A stretch of 64,000 nt of DNA from Scardovia inopinata JCM 12537 (GTDB lineage Bacteria > Actinomycetota > Actinomycetes > Actinomycetales > Bifidobacteriaceae), in assembly GCF_001042695.1 (NCBI RefSeq), contig NZ_AP012334.1, positions 1,426,001 to 1,490,000 on the forward strand. The letters are read 5' to 3'. The translations under genes and the position numbers were made by a program. Within the stretch, counting starts at the first letter, position 1. The number at the start of each line of letters is the position of its first letter. Positions 18,307 through 26,820 of this stretch are shown in pieces. The notes under the pieces are model-generated. The model was not told the origin of the DNA. It saw only the letters and a list, made by a program, of their open reading frames with translations, and made no database searches.

Positions 18307-19341
18307 ATGACTTATCAGCAACAGCCCGACCACTCTTCCTACACTCCAGCTATTTCACCCACAGGGCACACACAGCCTCCCCTGGGCCTGCCTTGGTATG
18401 GGATCTCGCTTCCCAAGGCATTCTCCCGATTTTTTAAAAAATACGCCACTTTCAACGGTCGGGCTTCCAGATCAGAATTCTGGTTCGCATTCCTGACTAC
18501 CCGTATTCTTATCCCACTTGCCTGGCTATTTATTATCGTCACCCTTACAGCACTAGCAGGAAGCGAATCTCCCAGTGCTGTTGGCGGTTTTGGGACTTTT
18601 GTCGTCACTATTTATAACTTGATCCTTATTGTTCCTTCGCTGGCAATTGAAACCCGCCGTCTGCATGACAGTAATCATAGCGGTTGGTGGCTTCTCGGCT
18701 ATTATATATGCCAGCTAATTTTAGGAGTTATCCTAGCGGGTGTTTTTTTCTCTTCCCTGGTAGACATCGCAGAATCATACAATTATTCACTCTCATATAT
18801 AACCCCCTCGGATATTGCAGAGAACATATTTGAAATATTCGGCGGATCCTTCGCTTTCATAATTATCAGTCTGGGACTTAACATTGCTTTTCTTGTTTTC
18901 ATGTGTCTGGGACCCAAGTTTGCCGGCCAGCGCTTTGACAAACCCGAAGATAATCCACAGTTCTTTGTGTCTCAACTACGGCGGAGCCAGGCTTCTGCCC
19001 AGAGGCAAGCCCAATCCTACGGTCAGATTTTTACTCAGGCACCTGTTTACGGCCAAAGCCAGAACCAGCAGCCGTATAACCCATATAACCAGAATTCATT
19101 CCCAAGCCAATCACCCTATTCACCTTATTATAACCAGGCTTATTCAGCTCAACAGGCACCACAGGCAGGACAAGAGGCGCCATACGGCCAAGCTCCTGCC
19201 GGGCAAACAGCCGATACCTCTGATGCGCAGCAACCCTATCAGCCTTACCAGCCCGGGCAGGCTGATCAGACCTCTGAGAATAGTCACCCTGATCAGAATC
19301 AGTCTAATCCAAATCAGCCAGATTCGGATTACACAAGCTGA
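18307..19341 (+). CDS. DUF805 membrane protein with Gln/Pro/Tyr-rich tail (first of a tandem pair)
   Basis: The 344-residue protein has a DUF805 domain (about residues 40-210): FSRFFKKYATFNGRASRSEFWFAFL, several membrane helices, and the hallmark ETRRLHDSNHSGWWLL. The last ~130 residues are low-complexity Q, P, Y, S and N (e.g. QQPYNPYNQNSFPSQSPYSP), presumably disordered and cytosolic. DUF805 proteins are inner-membrane proteins of unknown function. It is followed 29 bases later by a paralogue. TATAAT at 18254-18259 could be its -10 box. Confidence 0.85.
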   Translation: MTYQQQPDHSSYTPAISPTGHTQPPLGLPWYGISLPKAFSRFFKKYATFNGRASRSEFWFAFLTTRILIPLAWLFIIVTLTALAGSESPSAVGGFGTFVVTIYNLILIVPSLAIETRRLHDSNHSGWWLLGYYICQLILGVILAGVFFSSLVDIAESYNYSLSYITPSDIAENIFEIFGGSFAFIIISLGLNIAFLVFMCLGPKFAGQRFDKPEDNPQFFVSQLRRSQASAQRQAQSYGQIFTQAPVYGQSQNQQPYNPYNQNSFPSQSPYSPYYNQAYSAQQAPQAGQEAPYGQAPAGQTADTSDAQQPYQPYQPGQADQTSENSHPDQNQSNPNQPDSDYTS

Positions 19342-19370
19342 CAGCAGATAGAGACGAGGGACGCATCACC

Positions 19371-20270
19371 ATGACATACCAGAACCAAACATACACGATG
19401 ACTGGTTATTCAGCCCCGTACCCATCACCAGGCTACCCGGCAGCGGCTTACCCAGTCCAGGGTTCGCCTCTCCCAAACTCCAGGAATCGGGAGAACAGCC
19501 AGAAGAATGATGATATTCCTCAGGAACCACCGAAAGGCCAGGCCTGGAAATCAATCCCCTTCTTTTATGCAGCTAAACGGCTCTTTACCCAGTATGCAGT
19601 TTTTTCAGGCAGAGCTTCCCGGTCCGAGTTCTGGTATGCATATCTTTTCAATTATCTAGCAGGCCTGGCCGTCGCTCTTTTCCCCCTCTTATGTATGCAG
19701 GTCTTCGGAGCGAACACGAATGCTCAGGTAACTGTAGGGGTTATGATCAGTGGTATTTTTAGTAGTGCCTACAGTCTCGCCAGTCTAGTTCCCATGATCT
19801 CAATTTCATGCAGGCGCCTCCACGACAGCAACCATAGCAGTTGGTGGATGGCTGGTTATTGTCTGCTTAAAGTTATAGTAAGAGCGATCATTGTGGGGAC
19901 TATATTTGCTTCCATCGCTGATCTTTGGAATAAGTATGGCGAATATTTTCCGAATTCACAGGAAGAATATTTCAACAATAAAACTAGGATCTCACAGTTA
20001 CTCCAACAGGAAATTGTCCCTTACCTAATCCACCACGTCCTACCCATACTACTTATTGTCTGCACTCTTTCCCTTCTTCTTTCCATAGCATATTTCGTTT
20101 TTATGGCTTTGCCATCCGCACCGCCTACACCACAATCTGCGGCCAGCCAGCCTCCAGCCTCCCCGTGGGGGCCGCAGCAAGCAGCATATCCTACTGCATC
20201 GGCCCATCAAGTAGCGTATCCTGCTTACCCATCACCTAGCTATCCTTATCCACCTGCTGCCCGCCAATGA
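19371..20270 (+). CDS. DUF805 membrane protein (second of a tandem pair)
   Basis: The 299-residue protein repeats the architecture of its upstream neighbour: a DUF805 domain (about residues 65-245) with FTQYAVFSGRASRSEFWYAYL and SCRRLHDSNHSSWWMAG, four or so hydrophobic helices, and short Pro/Tyr/Ala-rich ends at both termini (PYPSPGYPAAAYP; YPAYPSPSYPYPP). Clearly a tandem duplication that has diverged. Its stop overlaps the start of the next gene (ATGA, 4 bases), so the downstream ABC permease is probably translationally coupled. Function unknown. Confidence 0.85.
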   Translation: MTYQNQTYTMTGYSAPYPSPGYPAAAYPVQGSPLPNSRNRENSQKNDDIPQEPPKGQAWKSIPFFYAAKRLFTQYAVFSGRASRSEFWYAYLFNYLAGLAVALFPLLCMQVFGANTNAQVTVGVMISGIFSSAYSLASLVPMISISCRRLHDSNHSSWWMAGYCLLKVIVRAIIVGTIFASIADLWNKYGEYFPNSQEEYFNNKTRISQLLQQEIVPYLIHHVLPILLIVCTLSLLLSIAYFVFMALPSAPPTPQSAASQPPASPWGPQQAAYPTASAHQVAYPAYPSPSYPYPPAARQ

Positions 20271-21079
20271 GATCGAATCTGCAGTCCCCAGGAAAATTAT
20301 CAGCCACAAAAAACAAAAAGAATCATCTGGCTGCTGCCCTGCCTTCTCTTATAACTCTGCTTCTCCTTCTCTTGGTCTGGCAAATTCTGGTATCCGTCAG
20401 CCACACTTCTGCCCGGATCATCTCTTCCCCCTGGGGAATCTGGCAAGCAATGGTAGTCAACAGATCCTCTCTCCTGACTGCCGCCTATACCACTTCCTGT
20501 GAAGCCTTCATAGGATTTATACTTGCCATTGGAGCAGGAATTCTTCTTGGCGTAGGCCTGTACGTGTCCCATACATTTTATGCTTCCTTCTACCCCCTGC
20601 TGGTTGGGGCACAAACTTTACCTATTATTACCATTGCCCCTCTCTTTGTTATCTGGTTCGGCTATGGATCCCTGGGAAAAATCGTTCTGGTAGCTGTTTT
20701 CAGCCTCTTTCCCATTGCCATCCAGACCTGCCGGGGGCTGATAGCTGTTCCTCGCTACTTTAGGGACGTGGCCCTGACCTGCGGAGCAACTTCACCCTGG
20801 GAGCTCTGGCATGTACACATAAGAGTGGCAGCCAGACAGATTTTCAGCGGAATTCGGATTTCAGCCACCTACATTTTTGCTACAGCCGCTACAGCCGAAT
20901 ATATTGGAGCCCGGAATGGAATAGGAGTCTGGATGCAGGCCGCTTATAATTCCTTCCAAACCCCTATGGTTTTTGCTGCCACAGTTGTTATTATTATCCT
21001 GACCGGCTTGGTTATGGCCTTGGTTTCCCTAGCGGAAAGACTTATGCTCGGACCGGCAGAGGAAGACAGCATAGATTAA
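20267..21079 (+). CDS. ABC transporter permease, nitrate/sulfonate/thiamine-precursor type
   Basis: The 270-residue membrane protein has about six hydrophobic segments and the EAA loop typical of SsuC/TauC/ThiX permeases (VALTCGATSPWELWHVHIRVAARQIFSGIRI, about residues 166-196). Family members pair with a periplasmic-type binding protein and an ATPase to import sulfonates, taurine or hydroxymethylpyrimidine. Neither partner is encoded nearby; the gene instead overlaps a DUF805 gene by 4 bases. The substrate cannot be told from sequence. The partners may be elsewhere, or the gene may be a leftover. Confidence 0.8.
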   Translation: MRSNLQSPGKLSATKNKKNHLAAALPSLITLLLLLLVWQILVSVSHTSARIISSPWGIWQAMVVNRSSLLTAAYTTSCEAFIGFILAIGAGILLGVGLYVSHTFYASFYPLLVGAQTLPIITIAPLFVIWFGYGSLGKIVLVAVFSLFPIAIQTCRGLIAVPRYFRDVALTCGATSPWELWHVHIRVAARQIFSGIRISATYIFATAATAEYIGARNGIGVWMQAAYNSFQTPMVFAATVVIIILTGLVMALVSLAERLMLGPAEEDSID

Positions 21080-21099
21080 AGATAGCCGGCAGAGAGATC

Positions 21100-21132
21100 A
21101 CCTACGCGCAGGCTAAAGTTCTGCGCGCAGGT
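21100..21132. terminator. Possible bidirectional hairpin between convergent genes
   Basis: ACCTACGCGCAG (21100-21111) pairs with CTGCGCGCAGGT (21121-21132), 11 of 12 positions, between the ABC permease stop and the convergent hypothetical gene. There is no clear T run, so termination is inferred from position. Confidence 0.45.
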
Positions 21133-21199
21133 GAAGTTTCTGTGTGCAGGCCGATCGGCGTGAAGCCAGATTTTGCAAATGAATGAGTTATTCTCAATG

Positions 21200-22153
21200 C
21201 TAAAGCTCCACATGGGGTTTATTTGGATCATCCGTGACATGCTCAAATTTCTTTGCCAAAGCTGCCTTGCTCTTCTTCTCATCTTCTTCCTTGGCCAATC
21301 GTTTAGCCTCAGCAGGATTCCAAAGCACATCCTCAGCATGCTTATTCCACTCAGCCTCAGCAGCCTGGCTCAAAGCATTCCAGGAATCCTGAGAATGCAT
21401 AAAAGGAATCATCAAATATTCATACCGAACAAAAAGACGGGGCAAAGACCAGCGCTCATGAAACTCGTTCAGATAAAGAACCGACACTATTCGGGCACTA
21501 TTATCAGCCGAGAAGCTGGCAACACACTGACGAATCCGGGTATAGGCATACAGACTGACGGCAAGGCGCAGGGCAAGATCAGAGGATCCGGACTTGTCTT
21601 TAGCCACAGATTCCATGAGGCGGTCACAGTCTTTAGTTAAAGCTTCAAAATCCTCCTTATTTTTCCTGATGTACAACCCTCCCATACGCTCAATTACTTT
21701 CCCAAAAACAGCCGGGTCCTTCTCCTGGCTGAAATCAGCCACGTCATCATAAACATCATTAGCCAGCATAAGGGCATCGACGATTTCCTGAGGGCGGCCA
21801 GGAATAGTCTCAGCCCCTTCATAAACATAATCCGCATCCGCGCTGGTAACATCGAAGTTCTTGACCAGAAGCCGGGCAAACTCACGAGTTTGGCGAACCC
21901 GCAGGGTTTCATTATATTTCACATCATTATCCAGCTGAATACTGTCAGTCAAAGGCCACAGATCGATCAGTTTTCTGCCGCTGTCTGCGGCGGCTTTAAG
22001 GGCAGGATCCTGGCTTAAGTCACGGATAACTTCCTGCGGGTCCTTGTTTGTCAGGTCTTTGTTTGTCAGGTCTTCAGCTGGCAAATCTGTGGCGGATTTA
22101 TTATCATTATTGGTGTTATTCGCATAATTCGTTGTATTTTCATTATTATCCAT
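21200..22153 (-). CDS. Hypothetical protein, mostly helical
   Basis: I do not recognise this 317-residue protein. It begins with an Asn-rich, low-complexity stretch (MDNNENTTNYANNTNND) and a small internal duplication (LTNKD twice, from a DNA repeat near 22043-22070), then a soluble, charged, probably all-helical body of about 250 residues with aromatic patches (RWSLPRLFVRYEYLMIPFM) and a Lys/Glu-rich end. No signal peptide or membrane segment. It is on the minus strand just after the histidine phosphatase gene but about 120 bases apart. Confidence 0.6.
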   Translation of the reverse strand: MDNNENTTNYANNTNNDNKSATDLPAEDLTNKDLTNKDPQEVIRDLSQDPALKAAADSGRKLIDLWPLTDSIQLDNDVKYNETLRVRQTREFARLLVKNFDVTSADADYVYEGAETIPGRPQEIVDALMLANDVYDDVADFSQEKDPAVFGKVIERMGGLYIRKNKEDFEALTKDCDRLMESVAKDKSGSSDLALRLAVSLYAYTRIRQCVASFSADNSARIVSVLYLNEFHERWSLPRLFVRYEYLMIPFMHSQDSWNALSQAAEAEWNKHAEDVLWNPAEAKRLAKEEDEKKSKAALAKKFEHVTDDPNKPHVEL

Positions 22154-22243
22154 TATTATTTCCTCGATTTATCTACTATCAGTTCCCTATCAGTTTCTGC
22201 ATAATTTTGCTTTATAGACCGGCAACCTTACCAGATTTAATTA

Positions 22244-22279
22244 GACTTATCAGACTTACTTGACTTATCAGATTTATTT
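22244..22279. repeat. 18-bp tandem repeat, two units
   Basis: Two adjacent 18-base units (22244-22261 and 22262-22279) of the form GACTTATCAGAyTTAyTT, differing at two positions, at the 3' end of the histidine phosphatase gene. No function is evident. Confidence 0.7.
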
Positions 22280-22927
22280 AACTTCAGCAGCAGGATCAAC
22301 ATAATTAATATTCATCAGCTTATGAGTTCCGGTCTCAAAAGTCAGAGAAGTGACTGAGGCCAATGCAGTATGGTGCAAGAGCATGTTGTGCTCAGCTCTG
22401 CCGGTTTCCAGCAAGTGACGGAAGGTCCAAATGGGAGACTCATGAGTCACTGCAATAACCTGCTGGCCCGGGTACTGGTCTACCTTCTCATAGACAAAAG
22501 CACCTACGCGACAGGCGATGGATCGGTAACTTTCACCCCAGCTGGGCTTCCATAGATTCAAGACCAGCCGCCAGTTGCCATTTCGCCAGAGAGCACCTTC
22601 CCCGTAGCCAATTCGCCTGCCCCGAAAATTATTCCCTGCCTCAATAATCCGTTGATCTGTCAGAATTTCCAGGGAATTATCCGATTCTCGCCGGTTGTTG
22701 AGCGCAGACTGAATAACCTGAGCAGTTTCCTGGGTTCTCTCCAAGGGAGATGAATACAAGGCAACGGCTTTCTTCATCTGGGGATCGGCAGCAATATATT
22801 CCGCTGTCGCTGCTGCCATGCGGCGCCCACGGCTGGACAGGTGGAAACCGGGCAGTCTTTCATACAAAAGATGTTGGGGATTATCTACTTGCCCGTGACG
22901 GACCAGATGAATAGTTGTGTAAGCCAT
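22274..22927 (-). CDS. Histidine phosphatase family protein (phosphoglycerate-mutase-like)
   Basis: The 217-residue protein has the family catalytic motif LVRHGQ (about residues 8-13) with the phospho-accepting histidine, a second arginine in YSSPLERTQETAQ (about 58-70), and the second catalytic histidine in VTHESPIW (about 160-167). Members dephosphorylate a wide range of small metabolites; length and motifs fit a broad-specificity phosphatase rather than glycolytic mutase, but the substrate is not decided. It lies upstream of the hypothetical gene and downstream of the tautomerase on the same strand. Confidence 0.9.
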   Translation of the reverse strand: MAYTTIHLVRHGQVDNPQHLLYERLPGFHLSSRGRRMAAATAEYIAADPQMKKAVALYSSPLERTQETAQVIQSALNNRRESDNSLEILTDQRIIEAGNNFRGRRIGYGEGALWRNGNWRLVLNLWKPSWGESYRSIACRVGAFVYEKVDQYPGQQVIAVTHESPIWTFRHLLETGRAEHNMLLHHTALASVTSLTFETGTHKLMNINYVDPAAEVK

Positions 22928-22992
22928 AAAATCTGCCTAATACGACCAATCATTATAATCATTGTGTACTTGCTGCTGGCGGCTGATGTAGT

Positions 22993-23343
22993 CTAAAAAT
23001 TCCCGCCGTTCCAACCCCAATCGGGAGTCGCCGTATACCGTATATACATACGATCTTCCTCGATTCCCAGAGTATTGTGAATCGCCTGCATTATTGCCTG
23101 CCCCAGTTTTTCCCAGGTCTGAGATGCCACCGGAGAACGGCCAAAAACATTGACTTCCACATAGGCTGCCGGCTTGTCATCATCACCAGCAAAGTAGATA
23201 GGCATATTATCCTCGAAGGGGCACATCAGCCACCCTTCCGATTTGCCAGGAAGAATGGAGATTGCCTTGCCGTAAGCGACTTTCAAAGCCTCGCGCTCCT
23301 CAGCACTTGTGTGAACACTGACATGTGTATGGATTACTGGCAT
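22993..23343 (-). CDS. MIF-like tautomerase (phenylpyruvate tautomerase family)
   Basis: The 116-residue protein starts Met-Pro (MPVIHTHVSV), leaving the catalytic N-terminal proline after Met removal, and ends PDWGWNGGNF, the typical C-terminus of macrophage-migration-inhibitory-factor-like tautomerases. A conserved lysine lies about residue 34 (PGKSEGWLMC). Such enzymes are small trimers that tautomerise phenylpyruvate or similar enols in vitro; the natural bacterial role is mostly unknown. A GGAG-type site precedes the ATG. It lies between a GtrA gene and a phosphatase gene on the same strand. Confidence 0.88.
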   Translation of the reverse strand: MPVIHTHVSVHTSAEEREALKVAYGKAISILPGKSEGWLMCPFEDNMPIYFAGDDDKPAAYVEVNVFGRSPVASQTWEKLGQAIMQAIHNTLGIEEDRMYIRYTATPDWGWNGGNF

Positions 23344-23454
23344 ATTAACTCCTTTGTATCAAACCTATCAGGCATACAGACATAATTATAATCACTCTCA
23401 GCGATGCGACTTGCCAATCAGTCTGTCTGCGAATTCTGTAGGCTGGACAGGGAC

Positions 23455-24018
23455 TCAGAACGGCCCTCTTCCTCTGCCCTGGCCTGAGCCGCTCCTACCT
23501 TGAGGACCATGTTTGAGAGACCAGGATCCAATCCTATGGGCAACTGAATTCTCCTTGATTGGTTCCCCCTCTTTGGGAGCATCTAAGAGCCACTTGCGAA
23601 TAATAAAATTCCAAACCATCACAATAACTGTTGCTACCAGCTTACTGCCAATGGCATAAATCGTATAGGTGGTGTGATTGTTCTGACCAGCAGAAGGAGT
23701 AAGAATAACCTCAGTACCCAGCCAAATGATAAGTTCGTTAATTCCCAGTCCAATAACAGATGACACCAGGAAAATTAGGAATTCCATCCATCGGGCCATA
23801 TCTGGCCGATGAACAAAAACAAAACGCATACTGGCCAGATAATTAAAAATCAGTGAGATGCAGAATGACAGAGCCCCTGCCAAAACTGCGTTCCAGTGCA
23901 GATGCACCAAAAGAGTGTAGAGGCCAAAGTCGATGATAAAGGCGATGACGCCTACAATTCCAAATTTAATGATCTGCTCAAGAAGTCGTTTCACGTCTAT
24001 ATTCAAGCACGACCCCAT
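23455..24018 (-). CDS. GtrA family membrane protein
   Basis: The 187-residue protein has four hydrophobic helices in about residues 15-145 with the GtrA pattern (FGIVGVIAFIIDFGLYTLLVH; AGALSFCISLIFNYLASMRFVF) and a Gly/Arg-rich tail. GtrA proteins are thought to help flip polyprenyl-linked sugars for wall or teichoic/arabinogalactan-type glycan modification. A decayed family 2 glycosyltransferase of the kind that often pairs with GtrA lies 6 kb away at 30025-30966. The gene's upstream side is bounded by an IS element whose outer end is 117 bases before its start. Confidence 0.88.
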   Translation of the reverse strand: MGSCLNIDVKRLLEQIIKFGIVGVIAFIIDFGLYTLLVHLHWNAVLAGALSFCISLIFNYLASMRFVFVHRPDMARWMEFLIFLVSSVIGLGINELIIWLGTEVILTPSAGQNNHTTYTIYAIGSKLVATVIVMVWNFIIRKWLLDAPKEGEPIKENSVAHRIGSWSLKHGPQGRSGSGQGRGRGPF

Positions 24019-24232
24019 GAAAGACGGCTATTATATCCCTTTGAATTACTTTAAGAAAGGCCCGGAAGGATATCTAAAACCATTTCTCACAGCTATCTTT
24101 TTTGTTGCGGCCTGTTCAGGTACGCATTCGGGCGTATAGGCATGGGTGTGTTGCTGTTTTAGTTTTTATTCCTTGTGTTTATTGGGGTTGACTGTGTTTT
24201 AAATTTCTTGTTCTTTTTTACGTATAGGCATG

Positions 24233-24254
24233 AGAGTGTTGCTAGAAACACGTG
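24233..24254 (+). repeat. Second, internal copy of the IS left end
   Basis: TATAGGCATGAGAGTGTTGC-type sequence about 98 bases inside the outer left end; it differs from the outer end by a few bases (GAGA in place of GGGT). The element therefore has two candidate left ends. Confidence 0.65.
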
Positions 24255-24300
24255 TACCCCTCGCGATTGCGCGGGGTGTAACCCTGTTTAAAAACCATGC

Positions 24301-25437
24301 ATGCTAGGTGGTATGAAAACCATAGTCTGTGTTACTTGCCAGAGTACGAATATTAAAAAGAACGGGACAACCAGTAGCGGTAAACAACGCTATTACTGCA
24401 AAAACTGTAAAACGAGTTTCACACACGAGTATGATTCAACATTCAAAGATTTTGCCTTATTCCTGGACTATGTCACCCACACGCATAGCCAAAACGACTA
24501 CACGATAGCAGGAAGAACTCTCAGAGAAAAAACACGCCGTTTCTGGCAGTATTGGCCGCTGCCACCCTTAGTCAATGAATCCTACGATATTGTATTCATT
24601 GACGGTATTGACATCACTCGTAAAATCGTGGTATTAATCGCGTGCACGACCACGCATATTATTGGCTGGTACGTGGCTAGAAGCGAGACCACAGCCGCAT
24701 ACACAGCACTCCTATCACGGATAGCAGCTCCCACGATAGCCGTTTCTGATGGAGGAAGTGGTTTTAGAAAAGCCTGTAAAAACACGTGGCCTAACACGAA
24801 AATTCAACGCTGCCTGTTCCACATATACATGACCATACGCACAGCAACAACTCTGCACCCGCGTCTACTACCCGGTAAACAACTCCTTCGTATAGGAACA
24901 AGCCTATTGAAAGTAAAAACTCTTGACCATGCACGGCAATGGGTACACATGTATGCCCTATGGTATGAGACATGGCATGACTGGCTCGATGAGAAAACTC
25001 TCATCGATACCCGCTGGCAAGACACGCACGCGTGTCTTGCCAAAGCAGCCAGGAGCATCAACACGCTCATTCAACAAAACCAGTTATTCACCAACCTGCA
25101 TGACAAGTATTACTACACGTATAAGAATCACGTCATCGTAACAAATAACCAGATAGAAGGCGGTGTCAACACCCAGTTAAGAGCCCTGCTAGGCGCGCAT
25201 AGAGGAATGAAACTTGACCGGCAAATCAAAACAATTTTCTGGTACTGTTACACACATTCCACAGCAACCCAAAACCCTAAAGAATACTTACCCACCATGC
25301 CCACAGACACCGACATCACGCAGCTTTACCGGCACATCAACGAATACCAACAATGGAAAGCAACCATCCCGGGATGGGGAGACGCACTAGCCTACACAGA
25401 ATTCCATCACGGCACACCCTGGCACGAAACCTACTAA
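24301..25437 (+). CDS. IS1249-type transposase
   Basis: The 378-residue transposase has an N-terminal zinc-finger-like pair (CVTCQSTNIKKNG, then YYCKNCKTSF, about residues 10-40) that would bind the element ends, then a DDE core: first acid in VFIDGIDITRK (about 100), second in AVSDGGSGFRKA (about 150), and NNQIEGGVNTQLRALLGAHRGM (about 285-305) with the third acidic residue. Such proteins are annotated as IS1249-family transposases in corynebacteria and bifidobacteria. The reading frame is intact, so the element may be active. ATG 24301 or ATG 24313 could be the start. Confidence 0.85.
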   Translation: MLGGMKTIVCVTCQSTNIKKNGTTSSGKQRYYCKNCKTSFTHEYDSTFKDFALFLDYVTHTHSQNDYTIAGRTLREKTRRFWQYWPLPPLVNESYDIVFIDGIDITRKIVVLIACTTTHIIGWYVARSETTAAYTALLSRIAAPTIAVSDGGSGFRKACKNTWPNTKIQRCLFHIYMTIRTATTLHPRLLPGKQLLRIGTSLLKVKTLDHARQWVHMYALWYETWHDWLDEKTLIDTRWQDTHACLAKAARSINTLIQQNQLFTNLHDKYYYTYKNHVIVTNNQIEGGVNTQLRALLGAHRGMKLDRQIKTIFWYCYTHSTATQNPKEYLPTMPTDTDITQLYRHINEYQQWKATIPGWGDALAYTEFHHGTPWHETY

Positions 25438-25551
25438 CCAGCCAGCAACACACCCATGCCTATAAGCCAAAAACGCGGGCACTACATAATCAGGGAAAGA
25501 AAAACCCTAAAAACATTAATGTTTCCAGGGCTTCCGCATAGCTTACCGAAG

Positions 25552-25623
25552 TGCTCCCCAGGGATTCGAACCCTGAACCCACGACTTAAAAGGACGCTGC
25601 TCTGCCGTTGAGCTAGAGGGGCA
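25552..25623 (-). pseudogene. Degenerate tRNA-Lys-like sequence (anticodon TTT)
   Basis: On the minus strand D arm (GCTC/GAGC), anticodon loop CTTTTAA and T arm (CAGGG-TTCGAAT-CCCTG) are well formed, giving anticodon TTT. However the acceptor ends pair only if shifted by one base and then with an A-C mismatch, the anticodon stem has a T-T mismatch, and one base too many lies between acceptor and D stem. CCA is not encoded. It could be a real divergent tRNA, a chimera, or a tRNA remnant left by an integrated element; it lies 87 bases beyond the IS right end and just before a GC-richer gene block. Confidence 0.45.
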
Positions 25624-25812
25624 ACGGAAAAACATTATACATCGCACTTGCGATTTTTGCCACTATGGCGAGTTGGGCATGCCAATAATCATCGGCTCAG
25701 GCATTGTTGCGCTGCTATATAGTCATTATTCCTGCTGTATTTGAGTAAGCCGCAGTCCCCCCTCCCCCTAAGAAATAGAGCACGACACGCCGGCAGCATC
25801 TGTATCGGGACT

Positions 25813-25861
25813 ATCGATGTTAACATCGTTAACTGCATAAGTTAACACTGTAAACATCGAT
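25813..25861. promoter_or_regulatory. Nested palindromes, probable operator of the TetR regulator
   Basis: An outer inverted repeat ATCGATGTT...AACATCGAT spans the site. Inside are a perfect 14-base palindrome CGATGTTAACATCG (25815-25828) and a pair GTTAACT/AGTTAAC with a 5-base spacer (25828-25846). The site ends 14 bases before the ABC ATPase start codon and overlaps where a promoter or leader would be. Binding by the TetR protein encoded three genes on is inferred from layout. Confidence 0.6.
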
Positions 25862-25875
25862 TGGAGGCCAAACAC

Positions 25876-26820
25876 ATGGATACAGATCCATCGGACGAAG
25901 CCATAAGCCTTACAGACGCACAGAAGTCATACGGGAGCACAAAGGTCCTGCGCGGCGTGGACCTGAAAGTCCGCCCCGGACAGATACTCGGCCTGCTGGG
26001 GAAAAACGGCGCCGGCAAATCCACGCTGATCACCATTATGTGCGGGATGCTCCGCCCCAACTCGGGGCAGGTCCGCATCTGCGGCAAAGACCCTTCCCGC
26101 AGGAGTATCGGACGGTATATCGGCTACGCCCCGCAGGACATCGCCGTTTATCCCCATCTTTCTGTTGAACAGAACCTCACCAGCATAGGCCGGATACAGG
26201 GGATATCCGCCGCAAAATCAGTGCAGCGGGCCCATGAGATCATCGAGGCGCTGGGGCTGGAAAACCAGACGAAGCAAAGCGCGGGGGACCTGTCCGGCGG
26301 CCAGAAACGGCGGCTGCACACAGGTATGGCATTAATGCACCATCCCCGCGTTGCCTTCCTTGACGAGCCTACAGTAGGCGCTGATGTCGAAGCGCGCAAC
26401 AGGATATTGCACATGGTCCGCTCCCTTGCAGATGAAGGTACGGCTGTCGTGTACACGTCGCATTACCTGACCGAATTTGAAAAGCTCAACGCTACTATCG
26501 CCATCCTCAATGAAGGTACGATAGCTGCTTCAGGCACTATCCCCGACCTCATCAGCAGGCATTCGGATTCTTCGATACACGTTTCCTTCGCTTCCGGCAC
26601 TCTGCCTAATGTCAACGGATGGCGCGAAGAAGAAGGGCATTTGTCATTGGAAGGGCCGGCAGAGGATCCCGGGCGCGCCATCGCCAGGCTGCTCGCAGAC
26701 CCTCAGGTGGACGATTCCGCAGTCAGCGACATCCGTATAGTCCGCCCTTCACTGGAAAGCGTGTATCTGAATATCGTCGGTACAGAAAAAACTGCAGACG
26801 AAGAAATAAAGGAGAAATAA
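25876..26820 (+). CDS. ABC transporter ATP-binding protein, drug-export (DrrA-like) type
   Basis: The 314-residue ATPase has Walker A GKNGAGKST, a Q loop in YAPQDIAVYPHLS, signature LSGGQKRR, Walker B VAFLDEPTVGADVE, and the H loop VYTSHYLTE, followed by a C-terminal extension of ~90 residues as in DrrA-type exporters of drugs and small amphipathic molecules. ATG 25876 is chosen because GGAGG lies 8 bases before it; the frame is open from a TTG at 25861. It overlaps the permease gene by one base. GC and codon choice look clearly higher than in the surrounding housekeeping genes, suggesting transfer. Confidence 0.92.
   Translation: MDTDPSDEAISLTDAQKSYGSTKVLRGVDLKVRPGQILGLLGKNGAGKSTLITIMCGMLRPNSGQVRICGKDPSRRSIGRYIGYAPQDIAVYPHLSVEQNLTSIGRIQGISAAKSVQRAHEIIEALGLENQTKQSAGDLSGGQKRRLHTGMALMHHPRVAFLDEPTVGADVEARNRILHMVRSLADEGTAVVYTSHYLTEFEKLNATIAILNEGTIAASGTIPDLISRHSDSSIHVSFASGTLPNVNGWREEEGHLSLEGPAEDPGRAIARLLADPQVDDSAVSDIRIVRPSLESVYLNIVGTEKTADEEIKEK

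Larger units (their letters stand above)
24135..25464 (+). mobile_element. IS1249-type insertion sequence (IS256-like group)
   Basis: A transposase gene is bounded by perfect 22-base terminal inverted repeats: left 24135-24156, right 25443-25464 (the sequence begins TATAGGCATGGG and ends in its reverse complement). A second, slightly different copy of the left end lies inside at 24233-24254. I could not find a clear target duplication next to these ends. The element sits between gtrA and a degenerate tRNA-like sequence. Confidence 0.85.

Noticed and set aside
26619-26819. N-terminal extension of the ABC permease
   Set aside because: The extension lies wholly inside the ATPase gene in another frame; ATG 26820 with a proper site and stop/start overlap is the real start.
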